DNA of 64,000 nucleotides from Marinifilum flexuosum (GTDB lineage Bacteria; Bacteroidota; Bacteroidia; Bacteroidales; Marinifilaceae): NCBI RefSeq assembly GCF_003610555.1, contig NZ_RAPQ01000008.1, positions 310,001 to 374,000 of the forward strand, read 5' to 3'. Shown piece by piece: positions 26,694 to 36,722 of this stretch (position 1 is its first letter; each line of letters starts with the position of its first letter). The notes under the pieces were generated by a model. It saw only the letters and a program-made list of their open reading frames with translations, ran no database searches and was not told where the DNA came from. The position numbers and the translations under genes were made by a program.

Positions 26694-28271
26694 TTATTCA
26701 ACTAGGCTTAAGCCTTCTTTTTTCATGATCCATTTTTCGCCAAGCATGTCGAAATCCCAGGTGTTACTTACGTTGTCGATGTCGTGAATAATTTTGCTCA
26801 TCGAATCATCGAGGTAAATAACTTTTCCTTCCGGAACTTTAACCGTAATATGTAATCTTTGATTTCTCCATTTGGAATCATTTTCCAATGTGAAAAATTG
26901 ATTGAATACGATTATAGAATCATTTTGAACCCATTTGTAATTAATTCCTTCTGCGTTTTCCACAGCTCTATCTAAAGTTCTTCCGCGGGCTTTTTTCTTT
27001 AGTTTTATCTCGAAATTATCCGAATAACTTCTTTCTATATCCAAAGTAGGTTCACCTACAATAATTTCTTCATTATCATTCATGTATACTTTAACATTGT
27101 CCAGATCAATATGGCCTTCGTACCAATGGTCTCCAATGTTATTTGTACTTTGTAAATACAATGTATCATTGGCTATTTTTTCGATTGGTTGATTTTCAGA
27201 GTATCTGGTGCTGCTGTGCATGTAACCTTTGATCTGTGAAAAACTCAGGCTAATTAAAAGTATAATCCCTGTAAGCCAAACTGCCAGAGCTGTAAAACCT
27301 ATAATCTTGTTGTTGGTTTTGAAGTTAAAAAGCAATTTAATTCCTGCAAAAATCAATAGCATTAAAGGAATGGCAATTACAACAATGATTCCAATGGTAA
27401 ATAAAGTAATGCTTGTTCCATCAAGAAATAATTTGGGAAACATTGCACCTGGGAAATGGAAATCTGCAAAAGGTCCAAAGAAGCTATGAGCAAATATCAT
27501 CGATCCAATAAAGCTTATAAGCGAAACAAATCCTGCAAAGATAAACCCAATACCGAGTAAAATGATAATCACTTTAAGTACCAAGCGGAGAGCAGAGCCA
27601 AGGAAGTCAACAGATCTATCGAAACCATCTTTTACCTGAGGTCCGTTTTTTTCTCTCATTTTATCGAAGTTTTCTTTTACTTCGTTGTATTCGTCTTTAA
27701 TAGATTCTTCGATATTGGATATGTTGACCTTTTTGCCTTTCATCTCAAGCTTTTGACTTGTGGTGGTTGCTTTGGGAACAACAATCCATAAGATGATGTA
27801 CAGTAGGAAAGCAAAACCATAACCAAGAAAGAAGAAGAGTACGAATAGTAATCTGAATACGACTACATCTATACCAAAGTATGCTGATAAACCACTTGAT
27901 ACACCTCCAAATACTCTTTTGTCTGGATCGCGATACAATCTACGTTTCTTTCTGCTGGTAGTTGTGGTTTGTGATTGATTTTGTGATTCTTCGGTAGTTT
28001 CATCATCAGTTTCGAAAATTTCTTCCGGTCTACCCATAATGGTTATTACCTCTTCAACCATATCAACATTTACGACCTGGTCTTTGCTACTTAGTTTTTC
28101 CTGGAAAATCTCAGCAATTCTGGATTCGATATCAGAAATGATTTCTCTTCCTTCTTCGCCAGCGCCATAGTGACTATTGATCGTTCGCAGGTAATCTTGT
28201 AATTTTTCAAAAGCATCTTCATCTATGTGAAATATACTTCCGCTTATATTAATTGTTAATGTCTTTTTCAT
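26694..28271 (-). CDS. PspC-domain multi-spanning membrane protein
   Basis: 525 residues. An N-terminal cytoplasmic region (about 1-105) precedes a PspC domain with DPDKRVFGGVSSGLSAYFGID (about 119-180). Then come several transmembrane helices (about 235-265, 290-315, 325-350) and a C-terminal extracytoplasmic beta-rich domain. This layout is typical of Bacteroidota PspC proteins and is probably an envelope-stress sensor. It lies 20 bp downstream of padR, which likely represses the operon. Confidence 0.9.
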   Translation of the reverse strand: MKKTLTINISGSIFHIDEDAFEKLQDYLRTINSHYGAGEEGREIISDIESRIAEIFQEKLSSKDQVVNVDMVEEVITIMGRPEEIFETDDETTEESQNQSQTTTTSRKKRRLYRDPDKRVFGGVSSGLSAYFGIDVVVFRLLFVLFFFLGYGFAFLLYIILWIVVPKATTTSQKLEMKGKKVNISNIEESIKDEYNEVKENFDKMREKNGPQVKDGFDRSVDFLGSALRLVLKVIIILLGIGFIFAGFVSLISFIGSMIFAHSFFGPFADFHFPGAMFPKLFLDGTSITLFTIGIIVVIAIPLMLLIFAGIKLLFNFKTNNKIIGFTALAVWLTGIILLISLSFSQIKGYMHSSTRYSENQPIEKIANDTLYLQSTNNIGDHWYEGHIDLDNVKVYMNDNEEIIVGEPTLDIERSYSDNFEIKLKKKARGRTLDRAVENAEGINYKWVQNDSIIVFNQFFTLENDSKWRNQRLHITVKVPEGKVIYLDDSMSKIIHDIDNVSNTWDFDMLGEKWIMKKEGLSLVE

Positions 28272-28291
28272 AGTGTTAACAGTTTTTGGAC

Positions 28292-28615
28292 TTACTTTTT
28301 AATCGTATTTACGGCATCAACCAATTCTTGCCAGGAACCATCCAGTTCTTTTAAAAATTCATTGCCTACTTCTGTACTTGTGTAATACTTTCTTGGAGGT
28401 CCTTGTGTTGACTCTTCCCATCTGTAGCTTAATAATCCAGCGTTTTTTAGCCTGGTTAGTAAGGGATAAAGTGTCCCTTCCACTACAATCATTTTGGCTT
28501 CTTTAAGTTCCTTAATGATATCTGATGCATAAGCATCACTTTTTGAGAGAATGGAAAGAATACAATATTCCAGCACTCCTTTTCGCATTTGGGCTTTTGT
28601 GTTTTCTATTTTCAT
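28292..28615 (-). CDS. PadR family transcriptional regulator
   Basis: 107 residues, the short (subfamily 2) PadR form. The winged helix contains LEYCILSILSKSDAYASDII and VEGTLYPLLTRLKNAGLLSYRW, followed by the wing ESTQGPPRKYYT. PadR proteins repress neighbouring genes and respond to small molecules or membrane stress. It sits directly upstream of the two PspC genes. Confidence 0.95.
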   Translation of the reverse strand: MKIENTKAQMRKGVLEYCILSILSKSDAYASDIIKELKEAKMIVVEGTLYPLLTRLKNAGLLSYRWEESTQGPPRKYYTSTEVGNEFLKELDGSWQELVDAVNTIKK

Positions 28616-28635
28616 ACTTGGAATATTTATATTGA

Positions 28636-29052
28636 TTAAATTGTTGATCTGATGTTACCAGGGAAATTCCTGAAATTTTTAGATCTTTTCTTTTTTGATG
28701 TTATTATCGTTGTGTTCTGTTTTACAGTGATCGTATCCTTACAAGTCTTACATCTTAGTGATGTATCGATGTTTAGCTTTGGAGAGATGTAATCTTCCTT
28801 ATTTCCTGATACGATGTCTTTACAAACTTTAAGATTTTCTTTAAAGATTAAGATTCCATTATCTAAATACCCTCTCTCATTAGTTATTTCCTCTGCTGGA
28901 GATTCACCGCTATTATTGTATTCGATTTTAAAAAATGGTAGAAGAAATTTATCGATTGTTAACAATTGAGCCTTAGACTCAATGGAGAAAGCTACTACTG
29001 TTAATGTCAGGAGTGAATATCTCAATATTTTGTCTTTTAATAAGGATTTCAT
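28636..29052 (-). CDS. Small exported protein of unknown function
   Basis: 138 residues with a signal peptide (YSLLTLTVVAFSIESKAQ). The mature part is hydrophilic with four cysteines (one in LKVCKDIV, two in LRCKTCKD plus none after), so a CxxC pair may bind metal or form a disulfide. The C-terminus is basic. It is 20 bp upstream of padR on the same strand and is probably the first gene of that operon. I recognise no family. Confidence 0.65.
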   Translation of the reverse strand: MKSLLKDKILRYSLLTLTVVAFSIESKAQLLTIDKFLLPFFKIEYNNSGESPAEEITNERGYLDNGILIFKENLKVCKDIVSGNKEDYISPKLNIDTSLRCKTCKDTITVKQNTTIITSKKKRSKNFRNFPGNIRSTI

Positions 29053-29212
29053 TTGTCTTCGTTTTTTTTATAATACTATCTCTAACCTATAAGTTTGTAT
29101 TACAAATATACGGACAAAAAAAGGTAATATGCAATACATAGTACTAGATATTTTAAAATAAAAACGATAACTAGCTGTAAATCAAGATAAAAAATTTTAA
29201 AATATTTTATCC

Positions 29213-29220
29213 TATATTTG
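29213..29220 (+). promoter_or_regulatory. Possible -7 promoter element of the ferredoxin gene
   Basis: TATATTTG, an exact TAnnTTTG box, 39 bp before the start at 29260. No TTG at the expected distance, so a candidate only. Confidence 0.4.
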
Positions 29221-29259
29221 AGATTCTCTTGAATTTTTATTAAAACAGTAATTTTTGTG

Positions 29260-29484
29260 ATGATGAAACAGGTGTATCAAAAAAGAAGTAAGTGCATTGG
29301 ATGTGCGTATTGTGTAGGGGTGGCACCTGGATTTTGGCTTATGAATGAGAGTGATGGGAAATGTGATTTATTGGGAGCAAACCTCGTAAAAGATGAATTT
29401 GTACTTGATCTTTTTGATGATGAGCTAGAACAAAATCAGAAAGCTGCAGAAATATGTCCCGCCAATTGTATTAGAATAAAGTAA
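29260..29484 (+). CDS. Single-cluster [4Fe-4S] ferredoxin
   Basis: 74 residues from the first ATG at 29260; a GTG directly in front would add one residue. Cluster ligands are CIGCAYC (Cys12, 15, 18) and Cys66 in AEICPANC; Cys70 is extra. This is the one-cluster bacterial ferredoxin form (Thermotoga/Bacillus type) with an acidic middle region. It carries electrons for an unknown partner; no oxidoreductase gene is adjacent. Confidence 0.93.
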   Translation: MMKQVYQKRSKCIGCAYCVGVAPGFWLMNESDGKCDLLGANLVKDEFVLDLFDDELEQNQKAAEICPANCIRIK

Positions 29485-29510
29485 GTTTTATTTGAAAGTC
29501 TATTCATGAA

Positions 29511-29542
29511 GTGAAAAAGTAGAAAAGTGAAAAAGTAGAAAA
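29511..29542. repeat. Two tandem 16-bp repeats
   Basis: GTGAAAAAGTAGAAAA occurs twice head to tail (29511-29526, 29527-29542) in the convergent spacer between the ferredoxin gene and typA. Simple low-complexity repeat; no function suggested. Confidence 0.6.
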
Positions 29543-29663
29543 GTCAATGATCAAACGCCAACGGCTGATTGTAGGTATCAAATAGATAAAGTATCCGAAA
29601 GTAGTTGAGGTCAGTAATTAGAGGCAAATGCTTTCCGAAATCGAACTCAGGTTAATATTAGGG

Positions 29664-29702
29664 CATAAAAAAAAAGGAACTTTATAAATAAAGTTCCTTT
29701 GT
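29664..29702 (-). terminator. Terminator after typA
   Basis: Stem AAAGGAACTTTA / TAAAGTTCCTTT (29673-29700) with A-run on the plus strand, giving U-run on the minus-strand transcript. Confidence 0.8.
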
Positions 29703-29726
29703 GTATATCTCAATTGTTTAGCTTAT

Positions 29727-31526
29727 CTATTCTTTCGAAGCTCTTTTTCTGTCGTGTTCAGAAAGTAAGATCTTACGAAGTCTGATATTATTTGGCGTTA
29801 CTTCAACATATTCATCACCTTGAATATACTCTAAAGCTTCTTCCAATGAGAAAATTACTGGAGGAGCCAATCTAATCTTATCATCAGTACCTGAAGTACG
29901 CATGTTGGTAAGCTTCTTTGTTTTGGTAACATTGATATCCAAATCACCAGCACGAGTATTTTCACCCACAACCTGTCCTTTATAAATTTCGGTTTGAGGA
30001 GCTACAAAGAATCTACCACGATCCTGTAGTTTACCCAATGCATAAGCAAATGTAGTACCTGTTTCCATTGCAATTAATGAACCATTAATACGTCCTGGAA
30101 TTTCACCTTTGAATGTTTGATACTCGTGGAAACGATGCGACATTACAGCTTCACCTGCAGTTGCAGTCAAAATCTGGTTTCTTAAGCCAATAATTCCTCG
30201 CGATGGAATGTGGAATTCAAGGTGAATACGATCAGCCTTACGTTCCATGGTTAACATTTCACCTTTACGCTGAGTAATTAATTCGATGGCTTTTCCTGAT
30301 ACATCTTCCGGAAGATCGATGTATAGAATCTCCACTGGTTCACATTTTTCACCAGCTATATCTTTAATAATTACCTGTGGCTGTCCAACCTGAAGTTCGT
30401 AACCTTCACGTCTCATAGTCTCTATTAATACAGACAAGTGAAGTACACCACGACCAAATACATTGTATGAATCGGCCGAATCAGTTGGAACAACGCGTAA
30501 AGCCAAATTCTTTTCTAATTCTAATTCCAAACGATCGATCAGGTGACGAGAGGTTACATATTTACCATCCTGACCGTAAAATGGAGAGTTATTAATGGTA
30601 AACAACATACTCATTGTTGGTTCATCGATAGCAATCGGATCCAATGGTTCAGGATTTTCCATATCACAAATTGAATCTCCAATATCAAAACCATCGATAC
30701 CTACTAAAGCACAAAGTTCACCAGATTTAACACTCGATACTCTTTCTTTACCTAAACCGGTAAATACGTGTAATTCTTTTATACGAGATTTTTTAATGCT
30801 ACCATCGCGTTTGGCAAGGCTAACATTCATGCCTTCTCTTAATTCACCTCGATGAACTCTACCTACGGCGATACGGCCAACATAGTTCGAGAAGTCAAGA
30901 GATGTAATAAGCATTTGTGGTGTTCCTTCCAAGATTTTTGGCTCAGGAATGTATTCAATAATTGCATCAAGAATTGCAGTAATGTCATTGGTTGGCTTTT
31001 TCCAATCTTTCGACATCCAACCTTCTTTAGCAGAACCATAAATAGTTGGGAAATCAAGCTGTTCTTCTGTAGCTTCAAGGTTGAACATTAGTTCAAACAC
31101 TTGCTCTTGTACTTCTTCAGGACGACAGTTTGGTTTATCAACTTTATTTACAACTACTACTGGTTTTAGGCCTAATGCAAGCGCTTTAGACAATACGAAA
31201 CGAGTTTGAGGCATGGTTCCTTCAAAGGCATCTACCAATAAAAGTACTCCATCTGCCATATTCAAAACACGCTCAACCTCTCCACCAAAGTCGGAGTGAC
31301 CAGGAGTATCGATGATGTTGATTTTCACATCCTTGTATTCAAGAGATACGTTTTTTGATAAAATGGTAATACCTCTCTCTCTTTCCAGGTCGTTATTGTC
31401 AAGGATAAGGTCACCTGGATTTTCATTCTTTCTAAAAATGTTACTGTGCATTATCATTTTATCAACCAATGTGGTTTTACCGTGGTCAACGTGAGCGATA
31501 ATCGCAATGTTTCTTAGTTTCTTCAT
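29727..31526 (-). CDS. typA: Translational GTPase TypA/BipA
   Basis: 599 residues, full length. GTP-binding motifs: AHVDHGKTTL (11-20), the switch ERERGITI, DTPGHSDFGGE and NKVDKP. Elongation-factor-like domains follow, and the TypA-specific C-terminal region. It binds 70S ribosomes and helps 50S assembly and stress adaptation. Monocistronic, with promoter at 31686-31714 and terminator behind. Confidence 0.97.
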   Translation of the reverse strand: MKKLRNIAIIAHVDHGKTTLVDKMIMHSNIFRKNENPGDLILDNNDLERERGITILSKNVSLEYKDVKINIIDTPGHSDFGGEVERVLNMADGVLLLVDAFEGTMPQTRFVLSKALALGLKPVVVVNKVDKPNCRPEEVQEQVFELMFNLEATEEQLDFPTIYGSAKEGWMSKDWKKPTNDITAILDAIIEYIPEPKILEGTPQMLITSLDFSNYVGRIAVGRVHRGELREGMNVSLAKRDGSIKKSRIKELHVFTGLGKERVSSVKSGELCALVGIDGFDIGDSICDMENPEPLDPIAIDEPTMSMLFTINNSPFYGQDGKYVTSRHLIDRLELELEKNLALRVVPTDSADSYNVFGRGVLHLSVLIETMRREGYELQVGQPQVIIKDIAGEKCEPVEILYIDLPEDVSGKAIELITQRKGEMLTMERKADRIHLEFHIPSRGIIGLRNQILTATAGEAVMSHRFHEYQTFKGEIPGRINGSLIAMETGTTFAYALGKLQDRGRFFVAPQTEIYKGQVVGENTRAGDLDINVTKTKKLTNMRTSGTDDKIRLAPPVIFSLEEALEYIQGDEYVEVTPNNIRLRKILLSEHDRKRASKE

Positions 31527-32272
31527 CTCGTATCTTCTTTATGACTCTGTGTCTTAAAAATCAGTCAATATCACTGAAAAAGGATGCTTTTATAGTAAAG
31601 CTTCTCATTGTAAATGTCAAGATTCGCACACAAAAAATGTGAATTAATTGTGGCAGAATCGATTGCGCTGCTAAAAATGCGGCTGCAAAAGTACGGTTTA
31701 TTTTTGTGAATCAATCTTTTTATATGGAATAATTTAAAACTTGGGAGAATTAGTATCTAACTTATCGCTTAATTAAAATTAACTTAACATGTAGTTCTGT
31801 ATTATCTGATAGATTTGTACAGGGCATTTCTAACAAGAGAATATAATTTAGAATCAAATCAATTAAACTAGTGATAAAGGAAAAAACTGTACCTTCGCAG
31901 AATTATTGACGAGTTCAAGAATTACATTGTTTTGTAGATAGAGTGGAATTACTTTTAAACTAAATATTTGGGAGGTTTTAGATTGTGTAAATTGAATAAA
32001 AAGCACTATCTTCCGAATCCTAAATTTTAGAAGTGATGAACTTATAATTCGATATAATTTTTAGGTTTTTAGAAAAAATTGCCTCGGTATTTTAGTGTCA
32101 AAATATTTTTTCGACGAACTGCATAATTTATCGGATGAATCCTAAACAAATGATTGTTGATTATTTGTTAATAAGTTTTAAACGAACCATTTTTGTAATC
32201 CTTTTCTCCAAGGAATGTGAGATGATTTTGTAGCAATTTTGCTACACTATTACTAACCTAACAATTCATTTT
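31527..32272. other. Long divergent regulatory region (typA / TonB receptor)
   Basis: 746 bp, AT-rich, with no credible open frame or RNA gene. It contains the typA promoter. A plus-strand TAGATTTG at 31810-31817 and TACCTTCG at 31890-31897 are possible -7 elements for the receptor gene. ACCATTTTTGTAATCC (32186-32201) has a close match ahead of the second receptor gene. A perfect inverted repeat, TGTAGCAA/TTGCTACA, lies at 32229-32246. Confidence 0.4.
31686..31714 (-). promoter_or_regulatory. typA promoter
   Basis: Minus strand TTG (31714-31712), 18 bp, TACTTTTG (31693-31686). The spacer is slightly short, but the -7 box is exact. Leader about 155 nt. Confidence 0.55.
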
Positions 32273-34822
32273 ATGAAAAATGCAATGAGAAGTATTTTGA
32301 CAATGGCAGCTGTATTGATGCTGTCCGTTGCAGCTATTGCTCAAACCACCGTAAAAGGTGTAGTCGTGGATGGAGGTTCTGGTGAAAGTTTACCGGGAGC
32401 TTCAATTGTTGTACCAGGAACCACTTCGGGTACAGTTTCAGGTTTTGATGGTTCTTTTGCCTTGCAAGTGCCTCAAGGAACATCAAAAATTGTAGTTAGC
32501 TTCGTTGGTTTCCTTGATAAGGAAATCGCACTATCAGGAGCTCAGGATTTGGGTACTATTAAACTTGAGTCTGATGCTGTTGGTTTGAATGAAGTAAGTG
32601 TTATGGCTTCGATCGTAACAGACAGACAAACTCCTGTATCTGTGTCAACAATTTCTACTGAACTAATTGAAAACAAATTGGGAACTCAGGAATTTCCTGA
32701 AATCTTAAAGTCTACTCCATCTATTTATACTTCGAAAGAGGGTGGTGGATTTGGAGATGCTTCAGTTTATGTTCGTGGATTTGACTCAAACAATGTTGGA
32801 GTATTGATTAACGGTATCCCTGTTAACGATATGGAATCAGGTAAGGTTTATTGGTCGAACTGGGCTGGTCTTTCTGATGTAACACGTACAATGCAGGTGC
32901 AAAGAGGACTTGGAGCTTCTAAACTTGGACTTTCTTCTGTAGGAGGTACAATTAACGTACTTTTAAAATCGTCAGATGCTAAAAAAGGTGGTGTTGTTAA
33001 AACAAGCGTAGCAAATGATGGTCGTAAAAAGCAATTGTTTTCTGTTTCAACAGGATTAATGGATAATGGCTGGGCTGTTACTTTATTAGGATCTCATACT
33101 TATGGAAGTATGTGGGCTAAGGGTACTGAGTTCGATGCATGGGCTTATTATGCAAATATCTCTAAGAAAATTAATGAAAAGCACTCTCTTGCTTTCATGA
33201 TAACAGGAGCACCTCAATGGCACAATCAACGTGGTAATAAGCACACAATTCAACAGTATAGAGATCATAAGGATGAATTTAAATACAATTCAGACTATGG
33301 TATTCGTGATGGAAAAGAATATGGTGGAGCTTACGGTTACAACTACTACCACAAGCCACAAGCTCAGTTGAATCACTACTGGAATATCGATGATAAAACG
33401 AACTTAACTACTTCTCTTTATGCTTCTATTGGTTCAGGTGGAGGACGCCGTGTAGATGGTGCTCAGAAAAAATGGTTAGGCGTTGATAGATATACTGGTG
33501 CTGACTATGATGAGACAATGAGAACAGGTGATGGTTTACTTGATTTTGATGGAGTTGCAGCAAGAAATGCAACTTACGTTGCTGAAGGTTCACAAGCTAT
33601 TATTGGTAACTCAGTAAACAATCACACATGGGTTGGTTTGTTATCAACATTCACTAAGGATATTGAAAATATAAAGCTTACAGCTGGTTTTGATGGACGT
33701 TACTATAAAGGAGAACACTATAAAGAAATTGATGATTTATTAGGTGGCGCTTTCTTTCTTGATGGTCATAAGAACAGAGATGATTATACAAAGTTGAAGA
33801 AGGGTGACAAGTACTCTTACTACAATGATGGTGAGGTATTGTACACCGGAGTATTCGGACAAGGTGAATATGTTGCAGATGATTATTCAGCCTTTGTTTC
33901 TGCTGCAATTTCTAGAAAAGCATATAAGCGTGTTGATTACTTCAACTACCTTCCAGGTGAGCAGGAATCAGATTGGGAAGATTTCTTTCCTTGGAACGTG
34001 AAAGCAGGTTTCAACTATAAGATTAATTCAGTTCATAACGTATTTGTAAACGGAGGTTACGTTCAAAGATCACCATATTTCAGAAATGTATTCTTGAACT
34101 ATACCAATGAAGTGAATGAAAATGTGAAGTATGAGAAAATCATTACTGCTGAATTGGGTTATGGTTATACTTCAACAAATTTTGATGCGAAAGTAACAGC
34201 TTACTGGACCAATTGGATTGACAAGGGTTTGGTAATGAGCCTTCAAGGGCAAACTGCTAACATTACTGGTTTGAATCAATTGCATAAGGGTATTGAAATT
34301 GAAGCAACCTACAAACCTAGCAAGAAGTTAACTGTTAAAGGTATGTTATCAGTTGGAGACTGGGTTTATGAAGATGATGTAAACTTTAGTTTATATGATG
34401 ATAACAATGTATTAATCGATGAGTTTAATGCATATATCAAGGATGTACATGTTGGTAACTCTGCTCAGTTAACAGGAGCTCTTGAAATTAATTATGAAGT
34501 ACTTCCTAAATTAAGAGTTGGAATTGATTACTTATACAATGGAAGACACTTTGCTGATTTCGATCCTACAAACAGAACCAATGGTGCTGAAGATAGAGTA
34601 GATTCTTGGGAAATGCCAGATGTAAGCTTGGTAGATATGAACTTCGTTTACAAGTTTAAAATTGGTAACCTTGATGCATCGGTTAATGGTAAGGTAAATA
34701 ACTTGTTTAATGTAGAGTATGTTTCTAAAGCTGATGATGGAAACCAACACAATGCAGCTTCTGCTTTGGTATGGTATGGTTACGGAACAACTTGGTCAAC
34801 AGGTTTAAAAGTTAAATTTTAA
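32273..34822 (+). CDS. TonB-dependent outer-membrane receptor
   Basis: 849 residues. Signal peptide ending AAIAQ (about 24), then a carboxypeptidase-regulatory-like beta domain (about 25-105: VKGVVVDGGSGESLPGASI). The plug follows (about 110-230, with YVRGFDSNNVGVLINGIPVND and SSVGGTINVLLK), then a 22-strand-type barrel ending in an aromatic strand (WSTGLKVKF). It imports ligands across the outer membrane using TonB. It pairs with the lipoprotein gene 29 bp downstream, as SusC with SusD, but the partner is not SusD-like. The same subfamily as the receptor at 39684. Substrate unknown. Confidence 0.93.
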   Translation: MKNAMRSILTMAAVLMLSVAAIAQTTVKGVVVDGGSGESLPGASIVVPGTTSGTVSGFDGSFALQVPQGTSKIVVSFVGFLDKEIALSGAQDLGTIKLESDAVGLNEVSVMASIVTDRQTPVSVSTISTELIENKLGTQEFPEILKSTPSIYTSKEGGGFGDASVYVRGFDSNNVGVLINGIPVNDMESGKVYWSNWAGLSDVTRTMQVQRGLGASKLGLSSVGGTINVLLKSSDAKKGGVVKTSVANDGRKKQLFSVSTGLMDNGWAVTLLGSHTYGSMWAKGTEFDAWAYYANISKKINEKHSLAFMITGAPQWHNQRGNKHTIQQYRDHKDEFKYNSDYGIRDGKEYGGAYGYNYYHKPQAQLNHYWNIDDKTNLTTSLYASIGSGGGRRVDGAQKKWLGVDRYTGADYDETMRTGDGLLDFDGVAARNATYVAEGSQAIIGNSVNNHTWVGLLSTFTKDIENIKLTAGFDGRYYKGEHYKEIDDLLGGAFFLDGHKNRDDYTKLKKGDKYSYYNDGEVLYTGVFGQGEYVADDYSAFVSAAISRKAYKRVDYFNYLPGEQESDWEDFFPWNVKAGFNYKINSVHNVFVNGGYVQRSPYFRNVFLNYTNEVNENVKYEKIITAELGYGYTSTNFDAKVTAYWTNWIDKGLVMSLQGQTANITGLNQLHKGIEIEATYKPSKKLTVKGMLSVGDWVYEDDVNFSLYDDNNVLIDEFNAYIKDVHVGNSAQLTGALEINYEVLPKLRVGIDYLYNGRHFADFDPTNRTNGAEDRVDSWEMPDVSLVDMNFVYKFKIGNLDASVNGKVNNLFNVEYVSKADDGNQHNAASALVWYGYGTTWSTGLKVKF

Positions 34823-34851
34823 TCATTATTAAAACCTTTAAATTAATTAAG

Positions 34852-36669
34852 ATGAAAAAATTTATATATATGCTTTCATTACTTGCAATTGTATTTGCAA
34901 GTTGTGATCCGATGGAGGACACTTATGATGAGCTTGATGCTTTGGATAAGGTGACTTTCGACCCAACTCAGTTAGAAATTACATTAAACGCTGATCAATA
35001 TGCTGCTATTAGCAAGTTGGCTTTAGAAACAGCTAAAAATGCTGAAGATACAGCAAGAGCAGAAGAAATTGCTTCTTTATTAAGCTTTAGCGATAACAGA
35101 CCTGCTTCTGCTTATATGCCTGCAGCTTTAAATGCTGCATACCAAACATTGGATGAAACATCTTCAATCAAGGTGAACTATAACTATGATACGAGAGATT
35201 TGGCATATCTAACAGCTTATACTGGTGCTCCTTATTTTAAATTAGGAGAAGATCAGTATGCAATGGTAAACGAATTGATTGCTGCTGCTCAGTATTTCTC
35301 TCCAAGTTATCCGGCAAATGACTTCTTGCCTGAAATTCTTGCAGCAAAATATCCTGATGCTGTAGATGGTGATGTTAGCTTGGTTCGTTATGACTATAGA
35401 AATGTAGATCCAGATCCAAATGAGTACTCAGAAGTTACCCTTTTCTCTGCTAGCTTTTCAGATTTATCTCAGTTTACAACTGTATCTGTAACAGGAGATG
35501 ATCAAGAATGGTATGATTCAGGTTATGGTGGAGTTGATTACGCTAAGATTTCAGGATATGTTAGTGCTGATAAAGCGCGTTATGAAAATGAAGACTGGCT
35601 AATTTCTCCAGAAATTGATTTGGCCGATGTTGTAGATCCATTCCTTAATATCTCACAAGCTTTGAATTTCTTATCAGGAGATTGGAAACAAACTTTTGTA
35701 TACGTGTCAGACAAGTATGATGCAACAAAAGCACCAGATGTTGCAGATTGGACAGAGTTAACCATTGAAAATGCACCAGCGGGTGATAGCTGGTCGTTTG
35801 TAGAGTCTGGAAATATCGATTTATCTGCTTACGAAGGAAAGAAAATTCATGTTGCTTTTGTATACAAATCATCTACTGATGATGCAGCAACCTGGGAAAT
35901 TTCTCAACTTGATGTAAAAGGTATAACTCAAGGAGCTGAAGGTGAAAAAGTAGAAGAGTTCTACGAGTTTGACGGAAGCGAATGGGCAAAATCAGATGTA
36001 TACTACTTACAAAGAGGTGATTATACTGAAATGGGAAGTGGTCCTGGTAAATATGGTAACTTCTCTAGTTCTGTTCCTGCTGAAGATTACCTTCCAACTT
36101 TCTTAAGTATGAAATATCCATACGCACAAGAAGGTGATGTAAAGGTAATGATTTATAGATATTACTCGGGAGGTACTAAAACGGTTGCCGCTGAATATAC
36201 TTATTCAGAAGGTGCATGGAACTCAATGCCAACTAAAATGGATCAGTTTGTATTCTATGGAGCTGAAGGTTGGAAATTTGATCCTACTGTAACCTATACA
36301 ATGGTTTCTGAAGATTACCAGATTATTGTAGACTATTCAGTAGATACACATGGTAAAACTTCTGATTATAGCGATTCTGAGTATTATTATGGTGCAGGTT
36401 CTAAGTATGTAAACTTTGACATTAGAAGTGGAAAATTCGATGAGAGTTTTGATACTTGGCAAGATGCGGTTAAGGAAGGTATTAAAACAGCTTACCTACC
36501 AAACAAATATCCTGAAGCTGTAACTCAAGTACAAGGAGTAGATGTACATTATATTATTGGATTTACAACTTATGATGGATCAAATACCAATTATACTATT
36601 GAGTTCAAGTGTACTAAATCAGGTCCAAATCCTGAATTTGAGTACGTAGAAGGTCCTACATTGAAGTAA
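34852..36669 (+). CDS. Surface lipoprotein with choice-of-anchor-J-like domain
   Basis: 605 residues. Lipobox FASC gives Cys18, so the protein is probably surface exposed. A helical region (about 35-180) precedes a jelly-roll domain (about 195-360) with YENEDWLISPEIDLADV and FVESGNIDLSAYEGKKIHVAFVY, the pattern of choice-of-anchor-J/DUF5017 domains. The C-terminal 230 residues repeat motifs of the N-terminal half: DYLPTFLSMKYPYAQEGDV resembles DFLPEILAAKYPDAVDGDV. It is the probable ligand-binding partner of the receptor encoded just upstream. Terminator at 36690-36722. Confidence 0.85.
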   Translation: MKKFIYMLSLLAIVFASCDPMEDTYDELDALDKVTFDPTQLEITLNADQYAAISKLALETAKNAEDTARAEEIASLLSFSDNRPASAYMPAALNAAYQTLDETSSIKVNYNYDTRDLAYLTAYTGAPYFKLGEDQYAMVNELIAAAQYFSPSYPANDFLPEILAAKYPDAVDGDVSLVRYDYRNVDPDPNEYSEVTLFSASFSDLSQFTTVSVTGDDQEWYDSGYGGVDYAKISGYVSADKARYENEDWLISPEIDLADVVDPFLNISQALNFLSGDWKQTFVYVSDKYDATKAPDVADWTELTIENAPAGDSWSFVESGNIDLSAYEGKKIHVAFVYKSSTDDAATWEISQLDVKGITQGAEGEKVEEFYEFDGSEWAKSDVYYLQRGDYTEMGSGPGKYGNFSSSVPAEDYLPTFLSMKYPYAQEGDVKVMIYRYYSGGTKTVAAEYTYSEGAWNSMPTKMDQFVFYGAEGWKFDPTVTYTMVSEDYQIIVDYSVDTHGKTSDYSDSEYYYGAGSKYVNFDIRSGKFDESFDTWQDAVKEGIKTAYLPNKYPEAVTQVQGVDVHYIIGFTTYDGSNTNYTIEFKCTKSGPNPEFEYVEGPTLK

Positions 36670-36689
36670 TTATAATTACAATATTTTTA

Positions 36690-36722
36690 AAACCCCGAAT
36701 CATTGCGATTCGGGGTTTTTTG
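36690..36722 (+). terminator. Terminator of the first receptor/lipoprotein operon
   Basis: Stem AACCCCGAAT / ATTCGGGGTT with loop CATTGCG followed by six or more T. Confidence 0.85.
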
